DNA of 64,000 bases. Origin: Mesorhabditis belari (Eukaryota; Nematoda; Chromadorea; Rhabditida; Rhabditidae). Below are positions 24,533 through 36,700 of this stretch, piece after piece. The position numbers and the translations under genes were made by a program. The notes under the pieces are model-generated. The model worked only from the letters and a program-made list of their open reading frames with translations. It made no database searches and was not told the origin of the DNA. The stretch is from NCBI GenBank assembly GCA_958450365.1, contig CAUEEP010000926.1:744001-808000 (forward strand), written 5' to 3'. The stretch's first letter is position 1. Every line of letters begins with the position of its first letter.

Positions 24533-25501
24533 TTAAGCGTCGACAACTTGGGTCTCTTCAACCGGCACTTGGTGAAAGATATGCGATGCTAAAACCTGGT
24601 AAGTCTCATTAAAAAGAAATAATTTTACCTAAATCATCGTCCTTTTTGTTGAGAATTGTTTTGAGGTCAAGCGGAGGTAGTCGAGACGATGGAGTAAGCA
24701 ACTCATTGAGCGTATCCACGGTTGGCACAATTTCTTCGAGTAAAAGCTAAAACAACTCAGCTATAACTAACAATCATTTAAACCCAACCTGTATTCGCAC
24801 AACTTCGTCTCGTAATTGTGTAACATGAGCAAGGGCACCCCTAAGCCGGTCGTATCTAAATTAAAACTGTGATGATATCGTGAAGAAAATAAGGATTTAC
24901 TTTTTACGTCGCTCCAATAACTTTGCAGCAATACCAGCCGAGGTAACATCAACCTAAAATCAATAACAAGGTTTTGATTTCAAAATAATTACTGACCGTT
25001 TTGATGAGTTGAGTTATTCTTCCCTGTTCTTGTGCAATCCCCTGAGCCTGACCGTGCAGATGTGATTGCAGCCTTACGGACAAACGCCAAAGTGGTCTAA
25101 AAGTTAAAAGTATACATATAAAAATTGAATGTTTGAAAAATGAACCCACCGATAAGAGAAAAGATTTTGATTATCCTGTGCAAGTCTTCTACCAGCAGGA
25201 ACCGTGTCTCGCAATATTGGTAGAAAACGGGGAATGTCCTACAAAACGTTTTAACTGATTACATCTAAAATACTGCAACATACCATTAATCTCTTATAAT
25301 CGGGATCATCATTTGGATCGATTAGCTTTGATTGCCCATCGGAAACCTTGACTATGCCGCCGACTTTCTTGACGCTTGCTAAAGAACAATCTCCAAATTG
25401 TCTCAAAAATTACGCTTACCTCGATTTGATAGAAATGAAAAAGTAGAAGTGGATGGTTGAGTAGAGTTTGAAGGACCAGACGCTGATTGTTCATTACCCA
25501 T
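24533..25501 (-). CDS. BORCS5: BORC complex subunit 5 (myrlysin)
   Basis: Eight exons in 5'-3' order: 25420-25501, 25284-25378, 25150-25238, 24997-25096, 24901-24953, 24789-24855, 24629-24746, 24533-24588. They give 219 residues in continuous phase. The start MGNEQS matches the myristoylated N-terminus of myrlysin (Gly2 acceptor). Family-like blocks follow: IVKVSDG, DPDYKRLMDIPRFLPIL (human has an IPTFQPLL-type block), QSHLHGQAQGIAQEQGRIT, ERRKKYDRLRGALAHV and LLEEIVPTVDTLNELLTP. The protein is largely helical. In the BORC complex it tethers Arl8 recruitment to lysosomes and promotes kinesin-driven movement; the C. elegans counterpart is, to my knowledge, SAM-4. Its ATG lies 76 nt after the stop of the upstream gene, which suggests downstream position in an operon. 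A TTTTAG six bases inside the last intron end gives the in-frame C-terminus. Confidence 0.85.
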
Positions 25502-25577
25502 TGTTGCGCAATGAATATGCCTAGCATAATTGAAAAATTAAAACAGAAAAGAGTTGTTGCTTACCTGTTTGAAAAAT

Positions 25578-25970
25578 TTAATGAGAAACTGGTCCTCCGA
25601 GATGGATGCGTTCGATCGCAGCGTCAGTCCACTTTTGAGCGGCTTCAATAGCGTTCTCCTAAAAGAAGAAAATCTGCCTCAATTAAACAAGCTGTATAAT
25701 TGTAAAAAAATTACCCACCTTGTTGGCCAAAGTTGCCGGGAGGGCGTCCGCGTCCGGATCGGGAACGTGCTCTCGCGGGATTGGAATCACCTCCTGAAAA
25801 AAACACTGAATACAAACTTTAACAAATAATTTACCTTTGGCAATTTATGAGTAATCCACTCCGAATCGATGTAGCCAAACACGTGGTTCCACTAAATTCA
25901 AGAATTTTGCATAAACGACAATAACAACGACTACCTGAATATGCGAATCTACTTTTTGATCAAGGCTCAT
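25578..25970 (-). CDS. Unrecognised 82-residue protein, likely operon member
   Basis: Four small exons, 25935-25970, 25835-25891, 25719-25793 and 25578-25658, join in phase 0 throughout and give 82 residues. The sequence starts MSLDQKVDSHIQWNHVFGYI, has a proline/aspartate-rich centre (PREHVPDPDADALPATLANK) and a short helical tail (ENAIEAAQKWTDAAIERIHL). No signal peptide or membrane segment is visible and I do not recognise the family; a small mitochondrial or complex subunit is possible but only a guess. It sits 258-275 nt downstream of GNPNAT1 and 76 nt upstream of BORCS5 on the same strand. The gap to BORCS5 has no AATAAA and contains TTTTCTGTTTTAATTTTTC, a U-rich string compatible with intercistronic trans-splicing. 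Confidence 0.7.
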
Positions 25971-26244
25971 CTAACTGACGGAGAATCTAAAAACAAGTTA
26001 AAATGGACAAATTTCCATTCACAAGAGACAAATACTTTTGACCATTTAACTGATAAGCTGATTTGAATAATTAGTCAAAATTTTTATTCAATTATAACTG
26101 GAAAAGTATTATGCATAAGCATAAGCAAAGGGTATCACATTATGCTGGGAATGAAGGCACACAGGAGGATTCAAATCAAACAACATAAAAATCTTAAAGA
26201 AACTACAAAAGAATTCTAATGGCTGCAATCTATAGTACTTTATT

Positions 26245-27140
26245 TTAAATTTTGCTTTGCTCAACTTCTGGGGCTGTCTCGAGTGTATCATTGGTCGGTG
26301 AAATGGTAATATCCTTGTCAAACCTAAGCACTTTAAGTATAAGAAAAACAAAGATAAAGCTACCTTTGAACAAGGAAATTGTTTCCTTCGTCTTTCTTGA
26401 AACCGTTAAGCTCATAGAAAGGAATGAGAGAATCCTTGCACTCCAATGAGATCTTGTAAACGCCAAACTAATAATAAAGTAAATAATAACAACTGGAAAG
26501 CAAAAACGTTACCAGCTTAGCGAGCGACACGAGAACTCGATTTAGCAAGGCTCCAAGTTTACGGCCTCGCATATCATGCCGAATAACCTAATATTGTTTA
26601 TATTGAAAAGGTAAAACAAAGAAAAAATAAACTCACAACGTCTTCAATTCGAGCACGTGCACCAGCTGCATGAATGAACTTCCATTCAAGAACGAGAGTT
26701 GCCGAACCGACAAGTTGATGAGTGCTAGAAAAAAACTTAACGGTTAGTTTCTTAGCAAATCCAAAGACAAGATACCTCGTCTCTTCAATCACGACAACGT
26801 AGTAAGAGGTGGGACGAGTGTCAGCCATGGTGCGGAAACGCGTAACGAAGTTTTCCCGAGTCACATCACCAACCCGTGTCAACTGAGAGAGCAGGGAAAG
26901 AAATCTAAAAAGTCTCTTCAGTTTTTCAATCTTTTAATTCAAATAAAACTGACCCCTTGTCGTAATCTCCGATGTTGAGTGGACGAACAACAAATCCTTC
27001 CGGAACATCACCAGTAAGCGTTGAAGAAAGCAAAGCCGAGGAAAACATCGAACCCAAAATCCAAAGACTTTTTAACAAATTTCAAAGTTAATACCTTCAT
27101 CCTGAAGAGAAACATCGTTGTGTGGTGGCAGGAAAACCAT
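26245..27140 (-). CDS. GNPNAT1: Glucosamine-6-phosphate N-acetyltransferase
   Basis: A GNAT-fold enzyme that acetylates glucosamine-6-phosphate with acetyl-CoA on the way to UDP-GlcNAc (chitin, glycans, GPI). Exons are 27105-27140 (tentative), a second starting at or upstream of ATG 27048 down to 26954, then 26776-26904, 26637-26724, 26513-26587, 26364-26467 and 26245-26323. Recognisable blocks are FVVRPLNIGDYDKG, LSQLTRVGDVTRENF, SYYVVVIEET, LVGSATLVLEWKFIHAAG, RARIEDV, then VIRHDMRGRKLGALLNRVL with the R-x-x-G-x-x-x-G acetyl-CoA loop, and YKISLECKDSLIPFYELNGF. The C-terminal tail (TISPTNDTLETAPEVEQSKI) is specific to this lineage. The first exon (MVFLPPHNDVSLQDE) does not join the second in phase with an AG acceptor, so translation may instead start at MFSSALLSST (27048) after an AAAAAG acceptor. 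A TTTATT lies at the stop. Confidence 0.88.
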
Positions 27141-27784
27141 TTTGTTAAAGTTCTCTAAAAGAAAGAGCTTTGTAAAGTCAATAGTCAACTTTCAAGAGAT
27201 GAAAATGAAAAAGCAATTAGCGGATCTAGTTCTTTTCTTTTCAAAGTTTATTATGAATCAAAATAGCACCAGAAAAATTGTTTTATGACAAATTTTAAGG
27301 GGGATAATGCCTTTTGAGAACGATCAACACAAATACAGCTGACCCGAGCTCTAATAAATAGATTTCTTAAAGCAATATTTACAAGAGATGTCTTGAGAAC
27401 AAAGTAGAAAAGCTCCGAAAGTTGCACATTTCAAAACTTGCACAAAATAAAGAAAGTGATAACTTCTCACTGATAAGCAAGTAACGCAAATTTCAACATT
27501 CTAAATAGAGACTCAAAAGATATTCAGCTAAAAGGCTGCAATTTACCGTACTTTCGCAATAAAATAGAGCAATTCACAATAGAGCACTTTTTAGGAGGCA
27601 AAAAACGTATTTTAAACATTCGTAGCCAGTCCGAGATCACTGGCGAAGAGAAAAACTTCGTTTTGTCCCTGGAATTGTTGTTTTTGAAAGTTGTGATAGA
27701 GTTTAGCCACAAGTAGCCACTATTCTATATCCAACTACATCAAACCTACTATACGGATATTGTGGAAAGGCGCTGGAAATGGAT
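27141..27784. other. Gap between DOCK stop and GNPNAT1 start
   Basis: AT-rich, 644 bp. The only clear minus-strand polyadenylation hexamer (plus TTTATT) is near 27247, close to the GNPNAT1 start. This leaves open a long DOCK 3' UTR or a four-gene operon. Confidence 0.4.
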
Positions 27785-30700
27785 TCAAATTGGTTTCCGG
27801 TCTATTTTCTTTTGAAACCTCACCGAATTCGGGAGATCCCTTTCACTGTTGCGGTCTCGAGTGCGAATCGGCGTCCCCAAAATGGGCGCCATTCGCTTGC
27901 TGAACTCGTCATAGTTTCGTTGCAACTCGTTCTAAAGTGGGATTTGTTTATGAATGTTTTCACTCAAGCACCTGATAGGCCAATTGATCGGGTTGGATGA
28001 GTTGCTTGTTTAACATCAAAGCGTCACAGCATTTCTTGCTGAAATTTTGCATTGTTATTTGATGTTATTTGATCAACCAATTGCTGGTATCGTTAACTGT
28101 AACTATGAGTGTTCCCTAGCTCTATTTGTTGATCCAAAAGAATTTTGAATGGCTTATTTGTGAAGATCGGGTGTTGACTTGAAATCAGCTAGTCAAACCC
28201 AAGCTTTAATGGATTATGAACTTTACAGTTACATTGCAATACCTAAAATCTTTGAAGCAAAGCCGGAGCTTGTTTTGCAGTCGATCAACGGGTTTGCCCC
28301 GTTCATCCAATGCACAATTGACGAGGAACACGTTGGCCACCTAGATATCGTTTAATTATTGGTTAATCTACTAGATACTAGACATGGACGCTAAAAACTA
28401 CAAGGTCAAACTATAAACCCTTGTAGAATTACGTAGAATAGATATTTTTAAAAACTTTGCCATCTTTTGGCATTCGAATGACACTAAAACCAAGAAAATT
28501 CATAATTTTTACTCTGAGAACAAACCATTTATAGCTATTTGTAGTCTACCCTGGAAAAACTTCATATCTCAGTGTCAAGAACATGATTTGGCCTGATTTT
28601 GGTGTCATTCGAAAGCCTACAGTTTGCCCAATTCCTTGGTAAAAAAGTTTTCAAAAATATTCATTCTGAACGTTTCTACAAGGGTTTATAGTCTGACCTT
28701 GTAGTTTGTAGTGTCCATGTTCATCGTTTTGTTCAATACCTGGATTGGCCCTTGATTCACTTGGGTGCCAATGCAACCTTGCACCACCATTTGGAGCATT
28801 TTTGCATCTGGTGGCGATTGTGACATTGCCGCGCAGAGTTCTCGAGTCTAAAAGGCTCAATGCTTGATTTGATTATCACGAGTCGAATCTCTAATCACCT
28901 TTCTTTCAATGTCTTCAATTGCGACTTCAATCGGCGTGAGAACTTTTTGCTCCTTTTGGACGACTCGAATTCTCGACTTCACGTATGGGAATCTAAAATT
29001 CGTTGTACTTTTTCATACAAATTTTACATACGCATTTTGTGTTGTGAGAATGGTTCTCCTTTTGTATTGATCTTTCAGATCTCCGTGCGCTTTTCCATCT
29101 CGAGTAAACGGAGTGGCAAAGATGAATCTGGAAATAATTGATTCAGTTACAAGTCGATTTCTTTTGCTACCTCTTCACATTGTGACTTCTTTCATAATGT
29201 GTGGGTCGACGTCGTTTCTCCCATTTCTCAAAGTATGGCTCGACATAGGTGATCTGGAGGTAGGCTTTCGACGAGCTGTGAGCAGTACGGACGACCTGAA
29301 TAGATTACGGTAACTTTAGCTACAATATAAATACTATATAAAAGAGCAATGTCTATCCGTCCGTCTGTACGGGCTTTTTCTCAGCCATCTTTAGGCCAAA
29401 AACACTGAAATTCTTTAAAAAGTCTCAAAATCTAATATAGTTGTGACATTCAAATAAAAGCTTTAAAAAGTCATGATTAAGTGCCAATACGGGGCCCGGA
29501 CCGGATCGAACCCAGACCGTGTGGCCTGCAGACAAGCACGCTCTCGACTCCATCACGGCGAGCCCAAACGCCTGCCAAAAAAACCCGTTTTTAAGCCATC
29601 CAGCCAGAAAATCCCGCTGTTAGGTTAAGCTAATAAGCTTACGGTCTTAATAGTAGCTAGTTTACAGTATAAATAACTACGCCGTATCCACTTTTATCTA
29701 CCAGTTTTGCTTAGTTCTTTAAAGTATAGCCATAATATATCAGCAATAATTGTGTCATTTTCTATCATTTCCGAATCTCTCATACATTATTGCTATCCTT
29801 GATCACTTCAACCGTTCCATGCCCGAAACGATCCGAATAGAAAGCCTCCAAACGAGACGAGATCTCAGATAACTTTGTAAATGGTGGCTCCTAAAATTTG
29901 CATAATTTCAAAACATCTTTATATTCAGATTCAATTCAGATTATCGATTCCAAGCCCACCTTGTAAATGTATTCCTCTCCATCGAGATCCCCAAATTTCT
30001 CTCCATAGAAACCCACGCGGAAATACGTGCCAAAGCAACGTTTATCGGCACTAAAATGAAAATATTACGCTATATTATGCATTTTATACGTTATTGATTA
30101 GTTTTCAATCATTTAACACTTCTAAATGCTAATATTTCTACCTAGCCAACGGGCTTCCCCACATATCGGCCGCGTTATCCAGCACACAAATAGAGGGCTC
30201 GATTTTCGATAAAGAAGCTGAAATATTCTAATTTTAAAATGATATACATACTGAATATCTATTCGTTTTCAAAAAAATCTATAAATTCATTTGAAAATCC
30301 GTCAAAAACCCACTCGAAAGTCTCAAATGAATGGCGGCGAGCCGTTGAAAATCTCTCCACTCCCAAACGATTGGCTCGATTACCTGAAGTCTTTTAATAG
30401 AATACATTTTTACTTGTTTCTTTATTTCCTTGTCTTTTATTTTCTTTTCTTTTCTTTTATTTTCAAACCTTATACAGATGTGGTAAAGCCTCGTACATTC
30501 CAGCTTTCTCCAAGAGATTCGCTCCTCTTTCCACCAAATGAACAAGTCCTTCGGCGGAGAAATGCCGCGACTCACAAATGCCCTCCACTTCGGGACTAAA
30601 TTAGGATTTGAAAAGAAGTATTTTAAAGTTTAAATTGTAGCTGTTTAGTCTAATAAGCTAATGGAATTATAATAAAGAATGTAGAAATTTTTTAACATCA

Positions 30701-33700
30701 GGCTATTAAGTTTGGCCTCAATTTACATTTCCATCGCAAAAAACAAACCTATATTCTACTTGTATCAAAGCACAAGTTCAAAAGCTTATTTTAAATTCAA
30801 ATTACTAAATTACAAAAGTTATGGAATAAAGGTGGGCAAAATCACTAAGAATAAGTAGACAAAATTAACTGAATATCTTGAATATCTTGAAGATGACTAA
30901 TTTTTGAGTAATTTCTTATTCTAAACCTTGCAAAACTATACACTATACGATCAATTTAACATTCTAAACCTTGCAAAATCGAACTAGAATTGACAATTGA
31001 TGTTTTTTTTCTTTCATTTTACCTCACAACATCATCAGAAACGGCACTCTCCTCCAGTATATTCTCACTGATTTCCCCGAAATCAACGGCTCCTTTTGGA
31101 TAGTATCTAAAAAAAAGCAATTATAAGCATTACTTATACAAATATTTATCAAATCTTAAAGCAATAAACTCATAAAATAATCTTTTCTTAAACTTTTTCT
31201 ATTCTTAAACTTTTTCTCAACGAACTCTTCAATATTCGTCATCGCTAGATACTCAGCCACCAGAGCAGCTGCGTGAATGATGCAAAGAGCCGACTCTGAA
31301 AAGTTTAGGTTAATATAAGTCGGTTAATATTAGTCGGTTAATATAAGACGTATATTTACCAATTTAGATGTATCAGTAACTTTATGTTCAAAAAGATCCC
31401 ACCAGCATGAAGGCCAGCATCGGCTTGTCTTGACGCCATATTCAGCAACCAGGTCACTCTGAAAATTTCCCATAAAATCCTCGAAAATGATCCGCCTTAA
31501 ATCCTGCCTTAAATCCGGGTTATTCTGATAGCCTTTTGCCACTCGGTACATCAAATCGATCGTCATGTGAAAATCGTTCGCGAACTCTTTCATTTTCACC
31601 GTATCCGATAGAATCATGTGCAAATTGAAGATCAAGTCTTTCACCTAAAAGCAAAATAGAATAAAAGCCATCATTAATGTCTTTCTCAACATCATTTCTT
31701 CTAGAGTAGCAAATAAACTGTAATCATTTGGCTTTTTTTGTTTCTTGATTGGCTTTAGTGGGGATCGAACCCGGGAGTGGCGTTTGGAAAAGAAAGCCGT
31801 TAGCCACTCGGCCACGCCCACCTGCTCGCGGAAACTCGTTCCAGTCCTAGTGTATGGGTCGGCGTTTTCCTGATCAGCGTAAAGGAGAACCGTTTTGAGA
31901 CTACGGCGAAGGCATTCCTCGTTCAACCAAACTCCCAATCTAGAAATTATTTGTAAATCTTTCAAATTGTTGATTAAGTAGCTGATTTTGGTTTAGAAAA
32001 ACACTGCAATCATTGCTTTCTCCAGGAGATAACTGTTCAATCTAGTGAAATTAACAAAACTTTACAATTCATTTAATGATTTCATTTAATGATTTCATTT
32101 AACGACTTCATTTAACGACTTTATCACAGTATACAGTATGACGATGATTCTTTTTAAATCAATCATTTTCTTTTGCATAAATGAATACCTTGTTCCATTT
32201 GAGACAAGAGTTGAGAGGGACATGGTCACGTGCATTTTCACACGAGCCAAGCTTTCACCTGAAGATTTTTTTTCTAATGTAATTTATTTAAACAAATAAG
32301 GAGCTGATTTTGGTTTAGAAAAACGCTGTAATCATTGCTTCATTCTTAAACAACCTAAGTAAATTTTGAGAGTAGATTCTAGTAAATCTCCAGTGCTTAC
32401 CGTATTTCTTCGAATAGAAGGCCCGGGTAAAAGTATCATCGCGTACTCGTAGTCCTGCGTAGCAGCCCTTTTTAAAATTTCTTTTCTGCATAAAAGCTTT
32501 CAATCAAGTGCTATAGAGCTGGAAAATGGCTTAAAAATCTGTTAGTTCATGTCGTATTTTTGAGTCATTTTCCAGCCCTATAGCACTTCATTGAAAGCTT
32601 TTATGCAGAGAAGAAAGGGCCACAAAGGGCTGCGCAGGGTACGCGATGATGCTCTTTACCCGGTCTTCTATTCGAAGAAATACGATACATTAATTTCTTT
32701 AAATAAAAAACTCACCTGATTCCCATGCCTCTCGGAACAGCTGGAAAATGCTGGCAGCTGCCTGAAAGGGGAAAATTTTTAGCTAAAGAGAAAAGTTGAG
32801 GTTATGAATTTAGAAAATTTACAGTAATTGATAAAGGGTACTATAGGTTTTGGATTACTGTAATTGATACTGTAGAAAGATTACTGTAATTGATACTGTA
32901 GTTCAACCTGTGATCGTATGATCGGCAAGCGGAAAGCACAGTGACGCAAGAGTTGCAAAGTCAACTCGGCACATTGCTCGGTTTCCTAAAAAAGAATCAG
33001 TTCAAATCAGTTATCGAATCAGTTATCAAATCAGTTATCAAATCAGTTATCGAATCAATTTAAAAGGTAAAAGTTTAATTAAAGTTAATTTAGTTTAGTT
33101 AATGAATGAATTTGTAAACTTTAAACTTTAAAAACTTTAGTAAAAACAAAAAAAAAATGATTGAGTGTTTAACCTGTTCAAAAATCATTTCGGGAAACTT
33201 TGTGACAAGCGCTCGTTGTGATGCGAAAACGCATTCAAGCGTTTGAACCGATTGCTCACATGAGAGCATGTGTAACTGAAAAAAAAAACAATAAATATAT
33301 GCAAATTTTTCTTTGCGAACGAACCAACACACGGAGGACAATCGGTAGAGCGAAAGTGAGATGATCCGAGCCGGGCATTGAGACAACTTTCACGATCTGG
33401 AATCGATGTTTTTGTTGACAAATCCTAATTCTTCAAATCTCACCATTTCAATAGTGTCCAATGCGGTGAGCACAACTTCCGAACAAGCCAGCGCTCTCAA
33501 CGCTTTCTCGTCATTGTCTCGATGCGAGGATTTCTCTTTTCTCATCTTGACTCCATATTTCTTCTCGACATTCTCTTCATTGTCGATCATTTGTGAGTCG
33601 CCCATTAAATCGTCCTAAAAGATTACTCAATCACTGAACTAATCAAATTTTCTTTATTCTTTGTTCAGGCTATCTAAAATCTTAATTTTAATCAAGGAAA

Positions 33701-36700
33701 ACAATTCCTCGGTAGTATAGTGGTTAGTATCCGCGTCTGTCACATGCGAGACCCGGGTTCAATTCCCGGCCGGGGAGAAAACGTTTTGCTTTTTACAAAC
33801 TGTCCAATTCAATTTTCAAATCAATTCAAATCAGCTTTCACCCCACTTACCGGCGTTGTTCTATACTCGAATGAGGAAACAGCTAATTGAAGCGCATCCA
33901 ACAATCCGGACAACCTTGTCGGCGGCATTTCTCTCAAAAATGAGCGAAGCGATGTTTTCTCGACATTCCTCAACACCCAGCAGAGACAACAAAGAAGCTA
34001 AATCGTTTTTGAATCATATTGATTTTTCTCTTAATCACCTGTGAGGTGAGCTCAGCGCTGAGGGGACTTTTGTGTGGTTGAAGGATTTGTGTATGAGTGC
34101 TATCCCTTTCTCGTGTGATCGCTGTTGATCCAATACCGGCTATTGCGAGAGCTACATCATTTGCGACATTCATTTCATCGTGATCCGCACTCAAGACTCG
34201 ACTGAAATTTTGTGATGCAAGATTGGCTTTAGAATAGAAAAGCCAGCCTAAACAAACGTAGACTTGTCACTTCTAAAGTAAAACTAAAGTTTTTAGCACC
34301 CAACCTCTGCCTTGAAGCCTCTCTTCCAGCATACGGATCATGTAGTTGCGGTAAAGCATCAAGAATAATATCAATCAATGGTAGATATAGAGTAGCAATT
34401 CGAGATCTAATAGTCGGCTCACTCAGCCTTGAATCAGCTTCGTGAGCTGCGAGAAGATTCCTCACCACACCGATTGCTCTAAATTTTTTTTTTCTGGAAA
34501 GATAAAGTCTCAAACTTTGCGTGTAAAACTCGATTATGACATGAATCGAGAACGGCGGCAAGATCGGAGAGAATCAATCCGATGAGATAATGTCGCGAAC
34601 GGAAAGCTTGACTTAATGACGGACAAAGGGAGATCGACGAGGAAACCGAGAGAGAGTCACCGGCATGAGATGACGAGCCGCTGAAAGAAGAGGTATGATT
34701 TCACATGTTATGAACTGACAAGGGACGGTCAACAGATCCAGCTCACTAAATGAAATGAGCCATAGACATTCTGACGCAGAATTTTACGCTGATTTCTAAT
34801 ATCTGATTCGTTCTTGCAAAATGATTCTGAATCGCGCGCAATTTGGCAAACAAGTTTTTGGCCTCTCTTTATAAAGCTGGGGAATGGCTTCGTGGTGTAG
34901 TGGATAGTGAGTTAGGATACTGAGTAGCTGCTGAATTTCGCTCAGCGTAAAATTCTGCATCCGATGGTCAACAGACCCAGCTCATTTGGTGAGCTGGGTC
35001 TGTTGATCATCCCTTGTGAATATCTTTTGATATACTAAAAATATCAATGAAATGTACATGAGATATAGGTTTGATCTTTTAAAAGCAACTCACCGACTGC
35101 TCAAACTCGATCCACCGGGGCTTGGCGGCATTGCTTGCAAACCGGAAGTATCTGAAAGCCATTATTGTTTGTTAGCTGCGTTTTTTTCGAAAATCAACTC
35201 ACTTTGTGTGGGCAATGTTGAGGGTGGAATAAATGATGGATTCGATCCATTCGATGGCATTCCAAGTGGAAGATTCAAGACGAGAAAATGCTCATGTGAA
35301 GAAATGATTCGTAATGTGTCCAATTTGATTGACAAAAGCACTGGAGAAGCGGCTTCAGAGGAGCCACTAAAAGATGTTTTTGATTGGATCTGCAAATGCC
35401 TCCGTGGCCAAGTGGCACTGGAGAAGCCAAGTGGCTAAGTACCGTGTATCTCATTGGGGAGGTCGAGGGTTCAATACCGGCGGCCAAAGCTTTGTTTCCA
35501 CTCCGGACTTTTTTCCTTTTCTACTTTTAGGGCTTACTGGTTGTGCTTGTGGATTGTTTGTATCACATTATTTGTGTGAATAAATGTATTTTTAAAATCA
35601 AATAGTATAGGACGGACAGAAGAATGTTTCAAAGCTTGATTTGATCTACTACATCTGACCTGAGCTTGATTCTTCTTTACCTGATTTTCGTTGTGAGCAC
35701 CTTGTTGAAATCACGAACCAAACTCAGCACATAGCTTCGATCCATCAACGAAAAAGAGTCTCTGAAAAAAAAAAGCATAGAATTTTTGTAATATTTTTGG
35801 TTCAGTCTTGTTAATGTTATTAAATAGATATTTTACCTCAAGAAAAATGCCCAACTGTTGGCGAGAGAAGCTGCCTGAGTTGGTTGTTGAGTGACTCGTT
35901 GAACAACCTAGAAATTTTTTTGGGACCTAGTCAAAATAGCGCCGCCAAAACAGCGCCGTTCAAAACAGCGCCAAATTTAAAGATTTTAATGTAGATTAAC
36001 CAATGCTCTTTTGGAGTTTTCCATAAAGGCTTTTTCGTTTTTCAAATCTCAAAAATTCAACAAACTTGTTCACAGATCGATGTCGAAAGAGTATCCACAC
36101 ATTTTATGAATCTAAAGAAGATTCTGAACTTGTAAACGACTAGAAAAATTCAGTTTCACCTTTCCGAGAATCGGGATTTCCGATTCAAATACAGTCTGCC
36201 GGTCATTGACAGATATTCAGCGATCGATTTGATCTGAAATATTGAAATCAATCCAATAGATTGATGTTTGATGATTGAAATGATTTTTCAATTACCAAAA
36301 GCTCGAGGAAAAACCATGCGTTGAGGTAAGCCATCTCTCTCGCTGAGCCAATGCTTTGAATCCATAAAGAAAGGATTTCTTCGTGAAGAGCCTGAAAAGT
36401 TTTAGTGATAAGGTTAGTATATCTAACCTCGCTACAGTAATCTAACTATTTTAAAACATTAAAAGTACTGCTGAGCAACGTTTTCTAAAAGAGTACCTTT
36501 TTGAAACGGCTGTAATTCTACATTCACCGTTTTCCACGTATTTTACCATACCTTGTTAACCAAAAAATAGAAGTATGGTAGCTTTATTGAGCAGAGAAAA
36601 TAGTTTAATCAAAAGAGTCTAGTTTGAATGAATTGTTATCTTTTATTGGGGGTTGGTGAATTGAAAACTGCCGGACTTTGAACTAAAATTATTGAACATA

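Noticed and set aside
27779..28000. Plus-strand open frame of 73 codons
   Set aside because: It is the antisense shadow of the last two DOCK exons.
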